DNA of 64,000 nt from Natronococcus sp. CG52 (GCF_023913515.1 NZ_CP099391.1:992001-1056000); one strand, 5' to 3'; shown: positions 24,794-34,146, numbered from the stretch's first letter. Numbers and translations are program-made. Notes: generated by a model not told the origin, from the sequence alone.

Positions 24794-26068
24794 ATGTCTC
24801 GAGAACAGGAGCAAACGGCTCGGCGAACGGTGCTGAAGGGGTATGCTGCGACCGCTGTCGGGATCGGCGCGCTGAGCGGAACCGGCGCGGCGCAGGGAAG
24901 CGGTGACGAGAACCGCAGTCCGCGGCTGGAACTGGTCGGTCACTCTACCCTGGGTGCTCCGGACGGCAACATCACGAACATGGACGTCCGCGAAGATTTA
25001 GGCCTCGCAGCGACGGGATCGTTCGTGTTCGGCGATACCGACGTTCATATCGCCGACGTCTCCGACCTCCAGAACCCGGAACACGTCGCCACCACCTCGG
25101 CCGGCATCGGCTACGTGAACGACGTGTTCTTCCATCCCGAGGAGCCGTGGATCTTCACCGCCAACGAGGGCGGCGGAGACGCGGGCTGGGCCGTCGTAGA
25201 CGTCGACGATCCTGCAGAACCCGAACTGTACGGCCCGTTCACCGTCGACGACGGCGCGGGCGTTCACACCGTCATCGCCTTCGACGAGGAGCACGTCATC
25301 GTCTCGGGGACGGGCCGCGGAATCGTGATCTACGACGTTACCGATCCCGAGAACCCGAGGGAAGTCGGCGAGTTTCAGGCGACGGATCATTCGGTCGAGT
25401 CGTTGTCCCCCGACGATCCGGGCCACACCCATCCCAGCGGATACGTCCACGATACGCAGGTCCGTGGCGACTACGCCTATCTCGCCCACTGGGATCACGG
25501 TCTCTACATCGTCGATCTGAGCGATCCGGCGAATCCCGTCGAAGCCGCTTCGTTCGACTATCAGGAAGAGACGGCGGACGTCCCACTCCGGAACGCCCAC
25601 CACGCGTTCCCGCACCCGGAAGACGACATCTGCCTCGTCGGTGAAGAGGTCGGCTCCGGTAATCCAGGGTACAAACACGTGATCGAGTTCGATCTCGACA
25701 CCGGTAAGACCGAACTCCTCTCATCGTTCCGTCCGCCGCAGGGAAGCGCCCAGCAACCCACCGGTCAGCAGGGGTTCTGGTGGACCGGCCACTTCTCCGA
25801 CTGGGGCGTCGGCGACCAGCAGGACGTCCTGTTCAGCGGCGACTACAAGGCCGGCGTCCAGACGTTCGATCTCTCCGATCCGGCGAACCCGGAGCGGATC
25901 GACCAGTACGTGACCACCGACGGGGCCGACGAGGTCCGCCGAAAGGATCCAGCGAGGGCGATCGACGACATCCCGATGGTCTGGGGTGCCAACACGAAAG
26001 ACAGCGAGTACGTGTACGTCTCGGACGCCAGTACGGGGCTGTTCGTGTTCACGCTCGAGGGGTACTGA
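24794..26068 (+). CDS. Tat-exported LVIVD-repeat beta-propeller protein
   Basis: The 424-residue protein begins with a twin-arginine signal (QTARRTVLKGYAATAVGIGA) ending around residue 35. The rest is built from LVIVD-type repeats, each a short strand ending in D-P-x-N/E-P: HIADVSDLQNPEHV, AVVDVDDPAEPELY, VIYDVTDPENPREV, YIVDLSDPANPVEA and QTFDLSDPANPERI, at intervals of 40-80 residues. Such repeats fold into a beta-propeller, usually outside the cell, with carbohydrate- or protein-binding roles proposed but unproven. His-rich loops (HTHPSGYVHD, NAHHAFPHPEDD) could bind metal. It is monocistronic with its own regulated-looking promoter. Confidence 0.88.
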   Translation: MSREQEQTARRTVLKGYAATAVGIGALSGTGAAQGSGDENRSPRLELVGHSTLGAPDGNITNMDVREDLGLAATGSFVFGDTDVHIADVSDLQNPEHVATTSAGIGYVNDVFFHPEEPWIFTANEGGGDAGWAVVDVDDPAEPELYGPFTVDDGAGVHTVIAFDEEHVIVSGTGRGIVIYDVTDPENPREVGEFQATDHSVESLSPDDPGHTHPSGYVHDTQVRGDYAYLAHWDHGLYIVDLSDPANPVEAASFDYQEETADVPLRNAHHAFPHPEDDICLVGEEVGSGNPGYKHVIEFDLDTGKTELLSSFRPPQGSAQQPTGQQGFWWTGHFSDWGVGDQQDVLFSGDYKAGVQTFDLSDPANPERIDQYVTTDGADEVRRKDPARAIDDIPMVWGANTKDSEYVYVSDASTGLFVFTLEGY

Positions 26069-26371
26069 CTGCCCCGGTCGTCACCTCGTCGCGTTCTTCG
26101 CGCGGGAGGTTCCGCCCCGACTCCGCCCCGATGAGCTATCGCTCGAGAGGCCCCGAAGGACCGCCGTTTCCGCGTCCGGATCGATCGACGCGGGCCGCAG
26201 CCCCAGTCCCCAGCGTACGGCGGCTCGGTCGTCGATTTCTCTGATGTGACTTCCGAATGCTCCGATCCGGGAGGATCGTCGTGTCTCGAGAACGGCCGTG
26301 ATCTCGTTCCGAGAGCGGGTGCCGCGAATATCCACACCGGCAGTACTCGGCCAGCCCGATCAAACCGTTCG
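26069..26371. other. Intergenic region, nothing recognised
   Basis: About 300 bases between the convergent LVIVD and HtrA genes. Open frames here are arginine-rich and unlike haloarchaeal proteins. I see no RNA gene, repeat or remnant. Confidence 0.5.
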
Positions 26372-27418
26372 TCAGCGAACCTCGATTCGGTTGGGGGTCG
26401 ACCCGGTCGGTCCGTCACGGGACGCCAGGGTCACCGTCTCCCGGCTCACCCCCGCGGGTCGACGCACCGTCAGCGTCACCGCGTCCCCGGGCCGCGTCTC
26501 CGTGAGCAGGTGGCTGGTCAACTCCTCCGTCGAGCGCAGCTCGCGGCCGTCGATACCGACGAGAACGTCACCGCCGACGGGGACGGACCGGCCGCGAACT
26601 CGTCGCGTCGAGTGACAGCCGCCCAGAACGCCGCTCGCCGGCCCGTCTCGAACGTCGACGACCAGCACCCCGCCGGATTCCTCGAGCCCGTTCGCCTCCG
26701 CGACCGTCGGCGAGACGTCGAGCGTCGAGACGTGAAGGGTCGCGTGGTCGCACCGGCCCGCGTCGATCAGGTCGGGGACGACGCGAGTGGTTACGGTCGG
26801 CGAGATGGCGAATCCGATGTTGTCCCCGCTTCGCGCTCGGTTGACGCCGACGATCTCGGGCGTTTCCTCGTCCGTGAGCGCAACCAGGGGACCGCCGCTG
26901 TTCCCAGGATTGATCGGCGCGTCGGTCTGGACGACGTCGGGGATCGTGAACCCGCCGCCGACGGGCATGGTCCGCGAGACGCCGCTGACGATTCCGGTGG
27001 TGATCGTCCCGTCGAGTCCCATCGGATTGCCGAACGCCGCGACCGGCGTTCCGGGCTCCGGATTCGCCGCAGCGATCGACAGCGCCGGAGCGTAGTCGGG
27101 AAGGGAATCGACGGCGACGACCGCGAGGTCCGTATAGGGATCGGTGCCGACCAGTCGACCGACGCGCCAGTCGCCCTCGCTAAAGCGGACCTTGAGGCGC
27201 GTCGCGTCGTCGGAACCGGTCGGCGGACGTTCCGCCCGGTCCGCTCGAGTGAGGTCGGCAACCACGTGGTAGTTAGTGACGATGTGCCCCGCCCGATCGT
27301 AGACGAAGCCGGAGCCGGCGCCGGCGGCTCGCGGAGTGTCAGTGGCCAGATAGAGCGAGACCACGGACGGAGCGACGTCAGCGTACAGGCCGGTATAGTT
27401 CGGGTTGTGCGTTTGCAT
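26372..27418 (-). CDS. HtrA/DegP-type trypsin-like serine protease with PDZ domain
   Basis: The 348-residue protein is a HtrA-family protease. The triad is His51 in HIVTNYHVV, Asp97 in GTDPYTDLAVVAV and Ser174 in NPGNSGGPL. A PDZ domain follows from about residue 245 (SGGVLVVDVRDGPASGVLGG, GDVLVGIDGRELRSTEEL). The ATG at 27418 begins MQTHNPNYTGLYADVAPSVV with no signal, and a TATA-like TTACTTACG lies about 26 bases upstream. An in-frame ATG at 27520 would add 34 residues with a hydrophobic LLPRALLLSAPYLGLL segment, which could be a signal peptide. Location (cytoplasmic or exported) depends on that choice. Confidence 0.88.
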   Translation of the reverse strand: MQTHNPNYTGLYADVAPSVVSLYLATDTPRAAGAGSGFVYDRAGHIVTNYHVVADLTRADRAERPPTGSDDATRLKVRFSEGDWRVGRLVGTDPYTDLAVVAVDSLPDYAPALSIAAANPEPGTPVAAFGNPMGLDGTITTGIVSGVSRTMPVGGGFTIPDVVQTDAPINPGNSGGPLVALTDEETPEIVGVNRARSGDNIGFAISPTVTTRVVPDLIDAGRCDHATLHVSTLDVSPTVAEANGLEESGGVLVVDVRDGPASGVLGGCHSTRRVRGRSVPVGGDVLVGIDGRELRSTEELTSHLLTETRPGDAVTLTVRRPAGVSRETVTLASRDGPTGSTPNRIEVR

Positions 27419-27601
27419 CGAATCGTAACGGCCGGTATCGGCCGTAAGTAACCCGAGGTAAGGGGCGCTCAGCAATAACGCGCGTGGTAAGAGATGCCAC
27501 GACAATTGTCGGAACGACACTCGAGGAGCCCACGGCGATCGGGGATTCGCGCTACTGCGAGTTCGAGAGAAACCGCGACTGGCGATGCGCGGCGTCCGCG
27601 A

Positions 27602-28204
27602 TCAGAAAAGTGGAACGAGCATCGACGCGAACTCGTAGCCGTAGACGTGGTTGAGCATCAGGTAGGTAACGATCCCGAGGACGAGACTCAGAATCCACGA
27701 CCCTGCGGCGATGCGCCCGATTCTAGCGTGGGCGGTGTCGCGCAGCTCCGTCGGCGTGTGGGTGAGTCCGAGGATCAGCGCGTAGAGCACGATGGGGACG
27801 GCGACGATCGAGAGGATGATGTGGATCGCCAGCATCGCGAGGTAGAGTCCGTACACCAGGGACGGACCGACGAACTCCTTCGTCCCGCCGCCGCCGACCC
27901 TGATCAGGTAGACGACGAGAAACAGGATGATCGTCGCGAACGCACCCGTCATCGCGAGGCGGTGTTTTTCGATCTCTCCGGCGCGAATCCAGTACCAGCC
28001 CAGCACCAGCAGAACCGTCGTCACCGTATTGATCGCTGCGATCGCGTGCGTAAACGCGTTTACCTGGGCGTTCGTGAGATCGGGATAGATCGGGATGTCG
28101 GCGACGAACGTCCCGATAACCAGCGCGTAGCCGACGATCGTGAACACGATCGTCACGCCGATCGATCGTTCCCGGAGCCGTCGTCTCGCGTTCGCCGTTG
28201 CCAT
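27602..28204 (-). CDS. DUF420 family membrane protein (CtaM-like)
   Basis: The 200-residue protein has five to six membrane helices and conserved His residues within them: FTHAIAAINTVTTVLLVLGW, EIEKHRLAMTGAFATIILFL, LYLAMLAIHIILSIVAVPIV, ALILGLTHTPTELRDTAHAR and the last helix LSLVLGIVTYLMLNHVYGY. DUF420 proteins in Bacillus (YozB/CtaM) are needed for cytochrome aa3 oxidase assembly, and haloarchaeal members usually accompany oxidase genes. Here no oxidase gene is adjacent. Role in oxidase biogenesis is therefore inferred from family only. Confidence 0.9.
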   Translation of the reverse strand: MATANARRRLRERSIGVTIVFTIVGYALVIGTFVADIPIYPDLTNAQVNAFTHAIAAINTVTTVLLVLGWYWIRAGEIEKHRLAMTGAFATIILFLVVYLIRVGGGGTKEFVGPSLVYGLYLAMLAIHIILSIVAVPIVLYALILGLTHTPTELRDTAHARIGRIAAGSWILSLVLGIVTYLMLNHVYGYEFASMLVPLF

Positions 28205-28282
28205 TATCCGACGTTAGGAGAGACTCCGTATCTGTCTTGCTGTTCCGGAACGCAGACGGGACGGAGCCGAACCTGATCGGGG

Positions 28283-28555
28283 CTACTCGAGGGTAACCGC
28301 TCCGTGTCGATCGATCGTCACGCGATAGTCACAGTACCGAAACGAAACCTCTCCACCGAATCGCGGAGTACCGACGGCCTTCGGCCCGAAGAGTTTGTCG
28401 AGTGCCTCGGGATCGATGACCGCGTGCAGGGGCTCGTACTCCGGCGGACACAGGTGGTCCGGTCGAACGCCTTCCGCATCGGCTACGGCCTCGACGACCG
28501 CCAGACTCGGCGCGCTCCAGCCAGTTTTGTCAGCATCGTCGCTACCGCCGTTCAT
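28283..28555 (-). CDS. HalOD1 output-domain protein
   Basis: The 90-residue protein consists of one HalOD1 domain, a haloarchaeal output module: SLAVVEAVADAEGVRPDHLC then YEPLHAVIDPEALDKLFG and VSFRYCDYRVTIDRHGAVTL. The start ATG at 28555 (MNGGSDDADKTGW) is the family start; an upstream in-frame ATG at 28684 precedes non-conserved sequence. HalOD1 proteins are thought to act in signal transduction, often stand-alone, mechanism unknown. Confidence 0.85.
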   Translation of the reverse strand: MNGGSDDADKTGWSAPSLAVVEAVADAEGVRPDHLCPPEYEPLHAVIDPEALDKLFGPKAVGTPRFGGEVSFRYCDYRVTIDRHGAVTLE

Positions 28556-29066
28556 CGTTACTCGCCCTTTCAGACACGGTTGAATAAAGCTGTCCTTCAC
28601 GATTGATTCCTGACCGCGCTGCGGCTTTGATATCGAAGGTTCGGCGCTCGAGGAGCCCTTTTGATACGTGTTCCCGACGGGCATGTGCCCGCATCAGGTG
28701 TTCCGTCGATCGGTTTGCTCGTCGACTCGTGAGCAGAGAGGACCGGGAGTAGAGGTCCGTATTCGATCGGAAGAAGACTCGTGTCGAAGTGGACTTCATA
28801 CGAGACGGTTCGGACTTCTCACGCGGCATCCCCGCATCCCGAAACGCGACAGCGGGAACGAAAACCATGGCGACCGCGAACGCGATGAAGACGAACCAGC
28901 GGGAGGATCCCTCGAGCGCGTGCCCGACCGCGAGCACGCGGAGTCCGACCAGTCAGTAGTCATCCGAGCGCCGCGTTCCGGTGGGTCTCGTCGAGTTGCC
29001 CGCCGTGTCGGTCGTCTTCTATCGCCGGTTCCGACGATTCCGTCCCGTTAAACGGATCCCCACGCG
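28556..29066. other. Long gene-poor region with a possible membrane-protein remnant
   Basis: About 510 bases separate the HalOD1 gene from the subtilases. On the minus strand, from a GTG at 28937, a frame reads VLAVGHALEGSSRWFVFIAF followed by AVAMVFVPAVAFRDAGMP, one clear membrane helix, then a basic stretch. In-frame stop codons lie just upstream, so it may be the remnant of a larger membrane protein. Otherwise I see nothing. Confidence 0.35.
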
Positions 29067-31247
29067 TCAGGTTTCCTCACCGACCACGGCGTTGTCGTCG
29101 GATTCTCCGAACGCGACCCAGCCGTCGTCGGTTTTGGCTGCGTTCGCCTCGGACGGACCGAACGCGTACGTACCAGTCTCCGCCGGCGCCTCCGGGAAGT
29201 AGGTGAACGTGTGCGCCTCGTCCGGAACCGCGGTCCCGAAGTACACGTACTGAACGTCGCCCGCCTCCTCGACGCGCTCGACGTCGCCGTACGCTTCGTC
29301 GACCGACCACCCGTCGGGGACGACGTCTCGAACCGTCGCCTCGTGCGATACCGATTCGACTGTCACGTCGACGCGGTTGGTCTGGCCGGCGGTGAACGCC
29401 GAGCCGTCGTCCTCGCGAGAGCCCGTCACTTCGAGCGCCTCGGGCGTATCGGAATTGACCAGGTCGACTTCGTCGTGCGTCGCGAAGTCGCCGGTCTCAG
29501 CTCGCCGCACGGCCGCCGCGGCATCGACGAAGCCGGCGCCGGCATTCCACGGGGTGGAGGCGGTGTGAACGTCTTCGGCCTCCGCCTCGATCGTATCGAT
29601 GATCTTCACGGGCGTCCAGTCGTGGCCGTTTTTGCGCGCGGCGTCGACCAGCAGCGCGCAGACGCCCGCCGCGGCCGGACAGGCCATGCTCGTCCCCGTC
29701 ATCGGCGTGTAGTAGGGTTCCTCGTCGGGCTCGAGCGCGTCCAGCGGGTCGGTCGGTCCGACGGTGCTCATCACGGAGTTGCCCGGCGTCGCGACGCCGG
29801 GACGGTAGAGGCCGACCGGACGGTACCGGTGGGGCTCGCCCACCTGCTCGAACGCCTCGAGGTCGATCTCGTAGGTGACCGCGACGTTGGTCGCGGGCTC
29901 GACCTCGATCCAGTAGGTTTCGCCGCCCTCGACGTCGGTGGTCAGGGTCGTGTGCTGGTACACCGGTTCCTCGCCGAGTTTGGCGGTCTCTTCGCCATCC
30001 TTCGAGCCGCGGCGGACGATCAGCGTGATCTGCTCGCCGTCGGGGGTCAGCGAGAGGTCGAGTTCGAGGACGTCGGCGTTGTTCGGTGCGCCCCACTCGT
30101 AATAGTCGCTGCCGGTGCCGGTGGGACCGAGCTCGCCCGTCCACTCCTCGACGTCGACGACGTACCGGTCGTCGGTCATCGCGGCGTGGAACTTCTCGAG
30201 ATTGTTCAGCGCCTTCCGGCGGTCGTAGTTGGTTTCGCGGCCCTCCTCGGGCGTTCGTCCGCGAGCGGAGAAGTCCGTAACGTGCTCGTCGTCGCGAGTG
30301 GCCGCCGCGCCGATGACGTGGGGCGCCTTCGCGAACCGCGAGAGCGTATCCGGGTCGGGGCCGTCGTTGCCCGCCGCGAAGACGGGTACGATATCTCGCC
30401 GGAACGCCTCCCAGGAGGCGACGTTGACGGGATCGTTCGGATTGTACCGCATGTCGCGGGCGACGCCGTAAGAGTTCGACACCACGTCGGGGTCGAACTC
30501 GTCGTCGGGATCGTCCGCGCGGGCGAGCACGTGATCCCACGCACCGACGACGAACGGGAGGTAGACGGCCTCATTGGTCGAGTACACCGAAACGCGCGCC
30601 TCGGGTGCCATCCCGCGGTACCGTTCGTCGCTCGCCGACCCGTCGCCGGCGACGATGCCGGCGCAGTGGGTGCCGTGGCCGAGGTCGTCGGTGTCCCCTT
30701 CGGGGCCGAGGTCGATCCACTCCAGATCGCGTTCGCCCAGCGGGGTATCGACCCACTGCCAGTTCGACTCGAGTCGCCCGTCGAAGTCCGGATGCGGACC
30801 CGAGAAGCCCGAGTCGATGACGACCGCGTCGACCGACGACCCGTCGTAGCCGAGATCGGACTGGACCGCGGAGACGCCCGTCGCCTCGCGGGAGTCATCG
30901 TTATAGAACCCGAGTTCGACGGCCTTGCGGACCCGTCGAACGGAGTCCCAGTCGGCGACGCTCGAGAGCTGGTCGCCGGTTAGTGCGGTGTAGGCCATCG
31001 GCAGCACCTCGTACTCGACGAGGCCCTCCCGCAGGTCGAGGTCCGCGAGGCGGCCGACCGATTCGGCGGCGTCGAAGACGACGATCACCTCCTGGACCTC
31101 GTCTGTCGAGGCGTCGAGTTGGTCGTCGAGCACCGACGTGTCGGCCGTGGACGTTCCCGAGAACGGGAGCAGCGACGCCGCGCCGACGGCGCCGGCGGTC
31201 GAGAGTACTGTGCGTCGATCTACGAGTCGCGGCGTATCCTCTGACAT
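29067..31247 (-). CDS. Tat-exported subtilisin-like (S8) protease with internal beta-sandwich insertion, 726 aa
   Basis: N-terminal Tat signal (VDRRTVLSTAGAVGAASLLP), then an inhibitor-I9-like propeptide (about 50-110), then the subtilase domain with Asp145 (AVVIDSGFSG), His191 (GHGTHCAGI), oxyanion Asn294 (FAAGNDGP) and Ser520 (MTGTSMACP). Between Asn294 and Ser520 an extra segment (about 340-470) reads like a PPC-type beta sandwich (YEWGAPNNADVLELDLSL, ITLIVRRGS, GGETYWIEVEP, TYEIDLEAFEQ). Residues about 605-726 form a tail shared with the next subtilase (VERVEEAGDVQYVYFGTA, TYAFGPSEANAA, NAVVGEET). It lies 94 bases downstream of that subtilase on the same strand. Presumed secreted, salt-dependent. 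Confidence 0.92.
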   Translation of the reverse strand: MSEDTPRLVDRRTVLSTAGAVGAASLLPFSGTSTADTSVLDDQLDASTDEVQEVIVVFDAAESVGRLADLDLREGLVEYEVLPMAYTALTGDQLSSVADWDSVRRVRKAVELGFYNDDSREATGVSAVQSDLGYDGSSVDAVVIDSGFSGPHPDFDGRLESNWQWVDTPLGERDLEWIDLGPEGDTDDLGHGTHCAGIVAGDGSASDERYRGMAPEARVSVYSTNEAVYLPFVVGAWDHVLARADDPDDEFDPDVVSNSYGVARDMRYNPNDPVNVASWEAFRRDIVPVFAAGNDGPDPDTLSRFAKAPHVIGAAATRDDEHVTDFSARGRTPEEGRETNYDRRKALNNLEKFHAAMTDDRYVVDVEEWTGELGPTGTGSDYYEWGAPNNADVLELDLSLTPDGEQITLIVRRGSKDGEETAKLGEEPVYQHTTLTTDVEGGETYWIEVEPATNVAVTYEIDLEAFEQVGEPHRYRPVGLYRPGVATPGNSVMSTVGPTDPLDALEPDEEPYYTPMTGTSMACPAAAGVCALLVDAARKNGHDWTPVKIIDTIEAEAEDVHTASTPWNAGAGFVDAAAAVRRAETGDFATHDEVDLVNSDTPEALEVTGSREDDGSAFTAGQTNRVDVTVESVSHEATVRDVVPDGWSVDEAYGDVERVEEAGDVQYVYFGTAVPDEAHTFTYFPEAPAETGTYAFGPSEANAAKTDDGWVAFGESDDNAVVGEET

Positions 31248-31341
31248 CGTGGGTGTGAGTTCGTATCGTGGGTAGCGCGCTTCGGTACGCGAGTCACAAA
31301 CTCGAGTTCGAGACCTGAGTTTCGAGCCGTCGAATCGGTTT

Positions 31342-34146
31342 CTAAGTGCTCCGGCCGACGACGACGTTGGAGCCGCTGGTTCCCGAAATCGCGACCCAGC
31401 CGTCGCCCGCGTTCACCTCGGCCGGGCCGAAGGCGTAGGCGTCGCTCATCAGCAGTTCGTCGGGCGCCTCCGCGAAGTACTCGACCGAGGTTTCGACGTC
31501 GGCGGCGGCCGTTCCGAAGTAGACGTACTGGACGCCCTCGCCTTCCTCGACGCGCTCGACGTCGTCGGAGTACTCGATCAAGACGTCCCACTCGGCCGGG
31601 ACGACGTCCCGAAGCTCGGCGTCCTCGCTCGGGTTCGCGGTCAGTTCGACGTGGTTGGTCTGCCCACCTGTGAAGACGCTGGCGTCGTCCTCGCGGGTGC
31701 CGTCGACGAAGAAGCCGTCCTCGACGTCGACCGAACAGTCGAGGTGTACCTGAACGTCGTCACCGTTGACGCAGCCAGGCACGTTCACCAGCTTCGCGAC
31801 GACAAACGCCGTCCGATCGTCGCTGTCACGGCCGAACGAGACGGACGCTTCGGCGGTTCCGTCGAGCCCCTGCGTCCGTCCGAGCACGTTCGGTTCGCCG
31901 TTGTCGGCGGGGTTCTCGGCGTCGTAGACGAACAGATCGACGTGAGGATCGCCTTTGGCCGCCCCCTTATCGCCGCCCGAGAGGTGGCTGACCTCGACGC
32001 TGGCGGCGACCGTTCCCGGACCCGCCTGCACGTAGCCCGCCGCGGCGCGCTCGTCTTCGGGGACGTTCAGGCCGACGGCCTCGCTCGAGGTGCCCGACAG
32101 TTCCCGCGTCACCGCGTCGATCGCCGTGCCCGGGTTCACTCGGCCGAAGCCTTCGTAGGGGTCGCGGCCGCCGAAGTCGTAGCTGGGCGTTTTCGCACGG
32201 TGGTGCGGTGCTGCGGTGAGCGCCGTCTCCGTCGCCGTGGCGAGCAACACCTGTTTGAGGCGCACCACGTCGTCGAACGCAGTCTCTGCGGGCTCGGGGA
32301 GCGCGATGCTCGACGGAGCGTCCTCTTCCATCGCTTGTGCGACGAGGCCGGCGGTGCCGCAGGCGTACGGCGAGGCCATCGAGGTGCCGGCCTTGCCGGT
32401 GTAGCCCCGGATCGGGGGCTGCTCGTCCTCGGGTTCGTCCGCGACGCCCGTGTCCGCGGCGTTCGCGAGGTCCGTAATGTACCCGCCCGGCGCGGTGACG
32501 TCGGGCTTCATGTACGTGTCGTAGTCCTCCTCGTCGATCCCGCCGATGCCGCCGCTGGAGTAGCCGGAGATGCCGTCGAGCGGGCCCGTCGCAACAACCG
32601 AAATCGCTTCGTCGGCCACGGCCGGCGAGCCGTTCCCGTTCGCCGGCGTCGCGGCGTTGCCCGCCGCCGCGACCGTCAGCACGCCCGCGTCGGCGATCTC
32701 CTTGATGCGGGCGGGGATGCGATCGAGCGTGCCTGCGGCCGCGCCGAGCGGGAGGCCGCCGACGTAGCCCCACGACATGTTGACGGCGCGCATGTTGAAC
32801 AGGTCGGCGAACTCCTCGGCGTGCCGGCCCAGGTCCTCGGTCGGCCCTGAGAGTCCCTGAAGGCAGACGAGACTCTCGTTAGGCGCGATACCCGAGTGGA
32901 AGCCGTCGGCCTCGCCGGTGCGGTCGGCCGCGGTCGCGTCGGGGTCGCGGAACGCCCCGACGGCGACCGAGTCGACGTACGCGGACGTCGCCAGTTCGCC
33001 CTCGGCCGTCCGGACGTAGACCGTGTAAGTGCCGGATCGTTCGGTCGGAGCCACCGCGGTCACGTTGTCCTGGACGCCCTCGTCGGTGTCGAGCGTGGTG
33101 CGCTCGAGCGTGCGCCCGTCGGGGCCCTCGACGACGACCTCGAGGAGTTCGCCGAAGGCGGAGCCGAAGACGCCCGTGCCGGCGTCGGCCTCGACCTCGT
33201 AGGCGAGGTAGTTGCCGGTCACCGCCGAGAGCGCGGTACGAGGTTCGTCCGTCCGGACTGTATCCGGGTCGAGGGCGCTCGCCCGGCCGCTCCCGCCCAT
33301 GATGGACGCGCAGTGGGTCCCGTGACCGTTCTCGTCGCGAGGCCGGTCGTAGAAGCCGTAGCGGGACCCGGCGTCGTACCAGCCGACCGTCTTGGGCGTG
33401 TCGGCCGTCGGGGTGCCGTCGGCCCCCTCGAAGACGACGCTCGCGTCGTAGGTCGTCCGCTCGCCCTCGTACGCGAAGTAGGTCCCCGAGATTTCGTACT
33501 CGCAAGTCGTGTTGATGTACGCCTCGATGACGAACCGGTACCGCCGGTCGGGCGCGACCGATGCCCGAATCGTTTCGGGCATATCCGCCGAGGCTGCTCG
33601 GGCAGCGGTCTCCCACTGACCGTCGACGTACTCGTCCAGTCGGAGTTCGAGGTCGTTAGTGTTATCCACGTACGGCGACCACGAGAGCGAGGCGTCCAGT
33701 TCCTCCGCGTCGCTCGGCGTCGTGAACTCGTGGTACTTCTCATCGCCGGTGGCGAACGTCCCCGGCCCCATCGTGCTGGAGACGGACTTGGTATCGCCGG
33801 TTTCGACGCGCTCGAGGTCATTCTCGTCGGGCTTGGTGAGTTTTACCCGGTCGTCCTCGACGAACGCCCGTACTCCGTTCCACGGTCCGAGATCCGGGTG
33901 GCGGGAGTCCAGCCCCGAATCGGTCAGCGCGATCGTTCGATCGGATCTGCCGCGATACCCCCGGTCCCAGGCGTGGCGCGCCTCGAGCGCCCGCCAATTG
34001 AGGTATCGTCGGTCGACGTCGTCGGCTGCCACGGCGGTGTTCGCTCCGCCGAACAGGCCAGCTCCGAGGGCGACCCCGGTCGCTTTGACGAACGTTCGAC
34101 GCGAGAAGCCGGTTCTTCCCTTCTGACTCCTATTATTCTCTGTCAT
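31342..34146 (-). CDS. Tat-exported subtilisin-like (S8) protease with two insertions in the catalytic domain, 934 aa
   Basis: Tat signal FSRRTFVKATGVALGAGLFG. The triad is Asp76 (TIALTDSGLDSRHPD), His275 (ENGHGTHCAS) and Ser589 (KAGTSMASPYA), with oxyanion Asn497 (AAAGNAAT). Asp and His are 199 residues apart instead of the usual 30-50: a PPC-like beta sandwich (about 125-228, ELDASLSWSPYVDNTNDLEL, YRFVIEAYINTTCEYEIS) is inserted there. A second beta insertion (about 303-398, YLAYEVEADAGTGVFGS, GTYTVYVRTAEGE) follows the His. There is no I9 propeptide. Residues about 690-805 are another beta domain, and 811-931 match the C-terminal module of the downstream subtilase. Likely secreted. Confidence 0.92.
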   Translation of the reverse strand: MTENNRSQKGRTGFSRRTFVKATGVALGAGLFGGANTAVAADDVDRRYLNWRALEARHAWDRGYRGRSDRTIALTDSGLDSRHPDLGPWNGVRAFVEDDRVKLTKPDENDLERVETGDTKSVSSTMGPGTFATGDEKYHEFTTPSDAEELDASLSWSPYVDNTNDLELRLDEYVDGQWETAARAASADMPETIRASVAPDRRYRFVIEAYINTTCEYEISGTYFAYEGERTTYDASVVFEGADGTPTADTPKTVGWYDAGSRYGFYDRPRDENGHGTHCASIMGGSGRASALDPDTVRTDEPRTALSAVTGNYLAYEVEADAGTGVFGSAFGELLEVVVEGPDGRTLERTTLDTDEGVQDNVTAVAPTERSGTYTVYVRTAEGELATSAYVDSVAVGAFRDPDATAADRTGEADGFHSGIAPNESLVCLQGLSGPTEDLGRHAEEFADLFNMRAVNMSWGYVGGLPLGAAAGTLDRIPARIKEIADAGVLTVAAAGNAATPANGNGSPAVADEAISVVATGPLDGISGYSSGGIGGIDEEDYDTYMKPDVTAPGGYITDLANAADTGVADEPEDEQPPIRGYTGKAGTSMASPYACGTAGLVAQAMEEDAPSSIALPEPAETAFDDVVRLKQVLLATATETALTAAPHHRAKTPSYDFGGRDPYEGFGRVNPGTAIDAVTRELSGTSSEAVGLNVPEDERAAAGYVQAGPGTVAASVEVSHLSGGDKGAAKGDPHVDLFVYDAENPADNGEPNVLGRTQGLDGTAEASVSFGRDSDDRTAFVVAKLVNVPGCVNGDDVQVHLDCSVDVEDGFFVDGTREDDASVFTGGQTNHVELTANPSEDAELRDVVPAEWDVLIEYSDDVERVEEGEGVQYVYFGTAAADVETSVEYFAEAPDELLMSDAYAFGPAEVNAGDGWVAISGTSGSNVVVGRST

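Noticed and set aside
29211-30983. 590-codon open frame antisense to the 726-residue subtilase
   Set aside because: It lacks any recognisable domain and is explained by codon bias of the protease gene.
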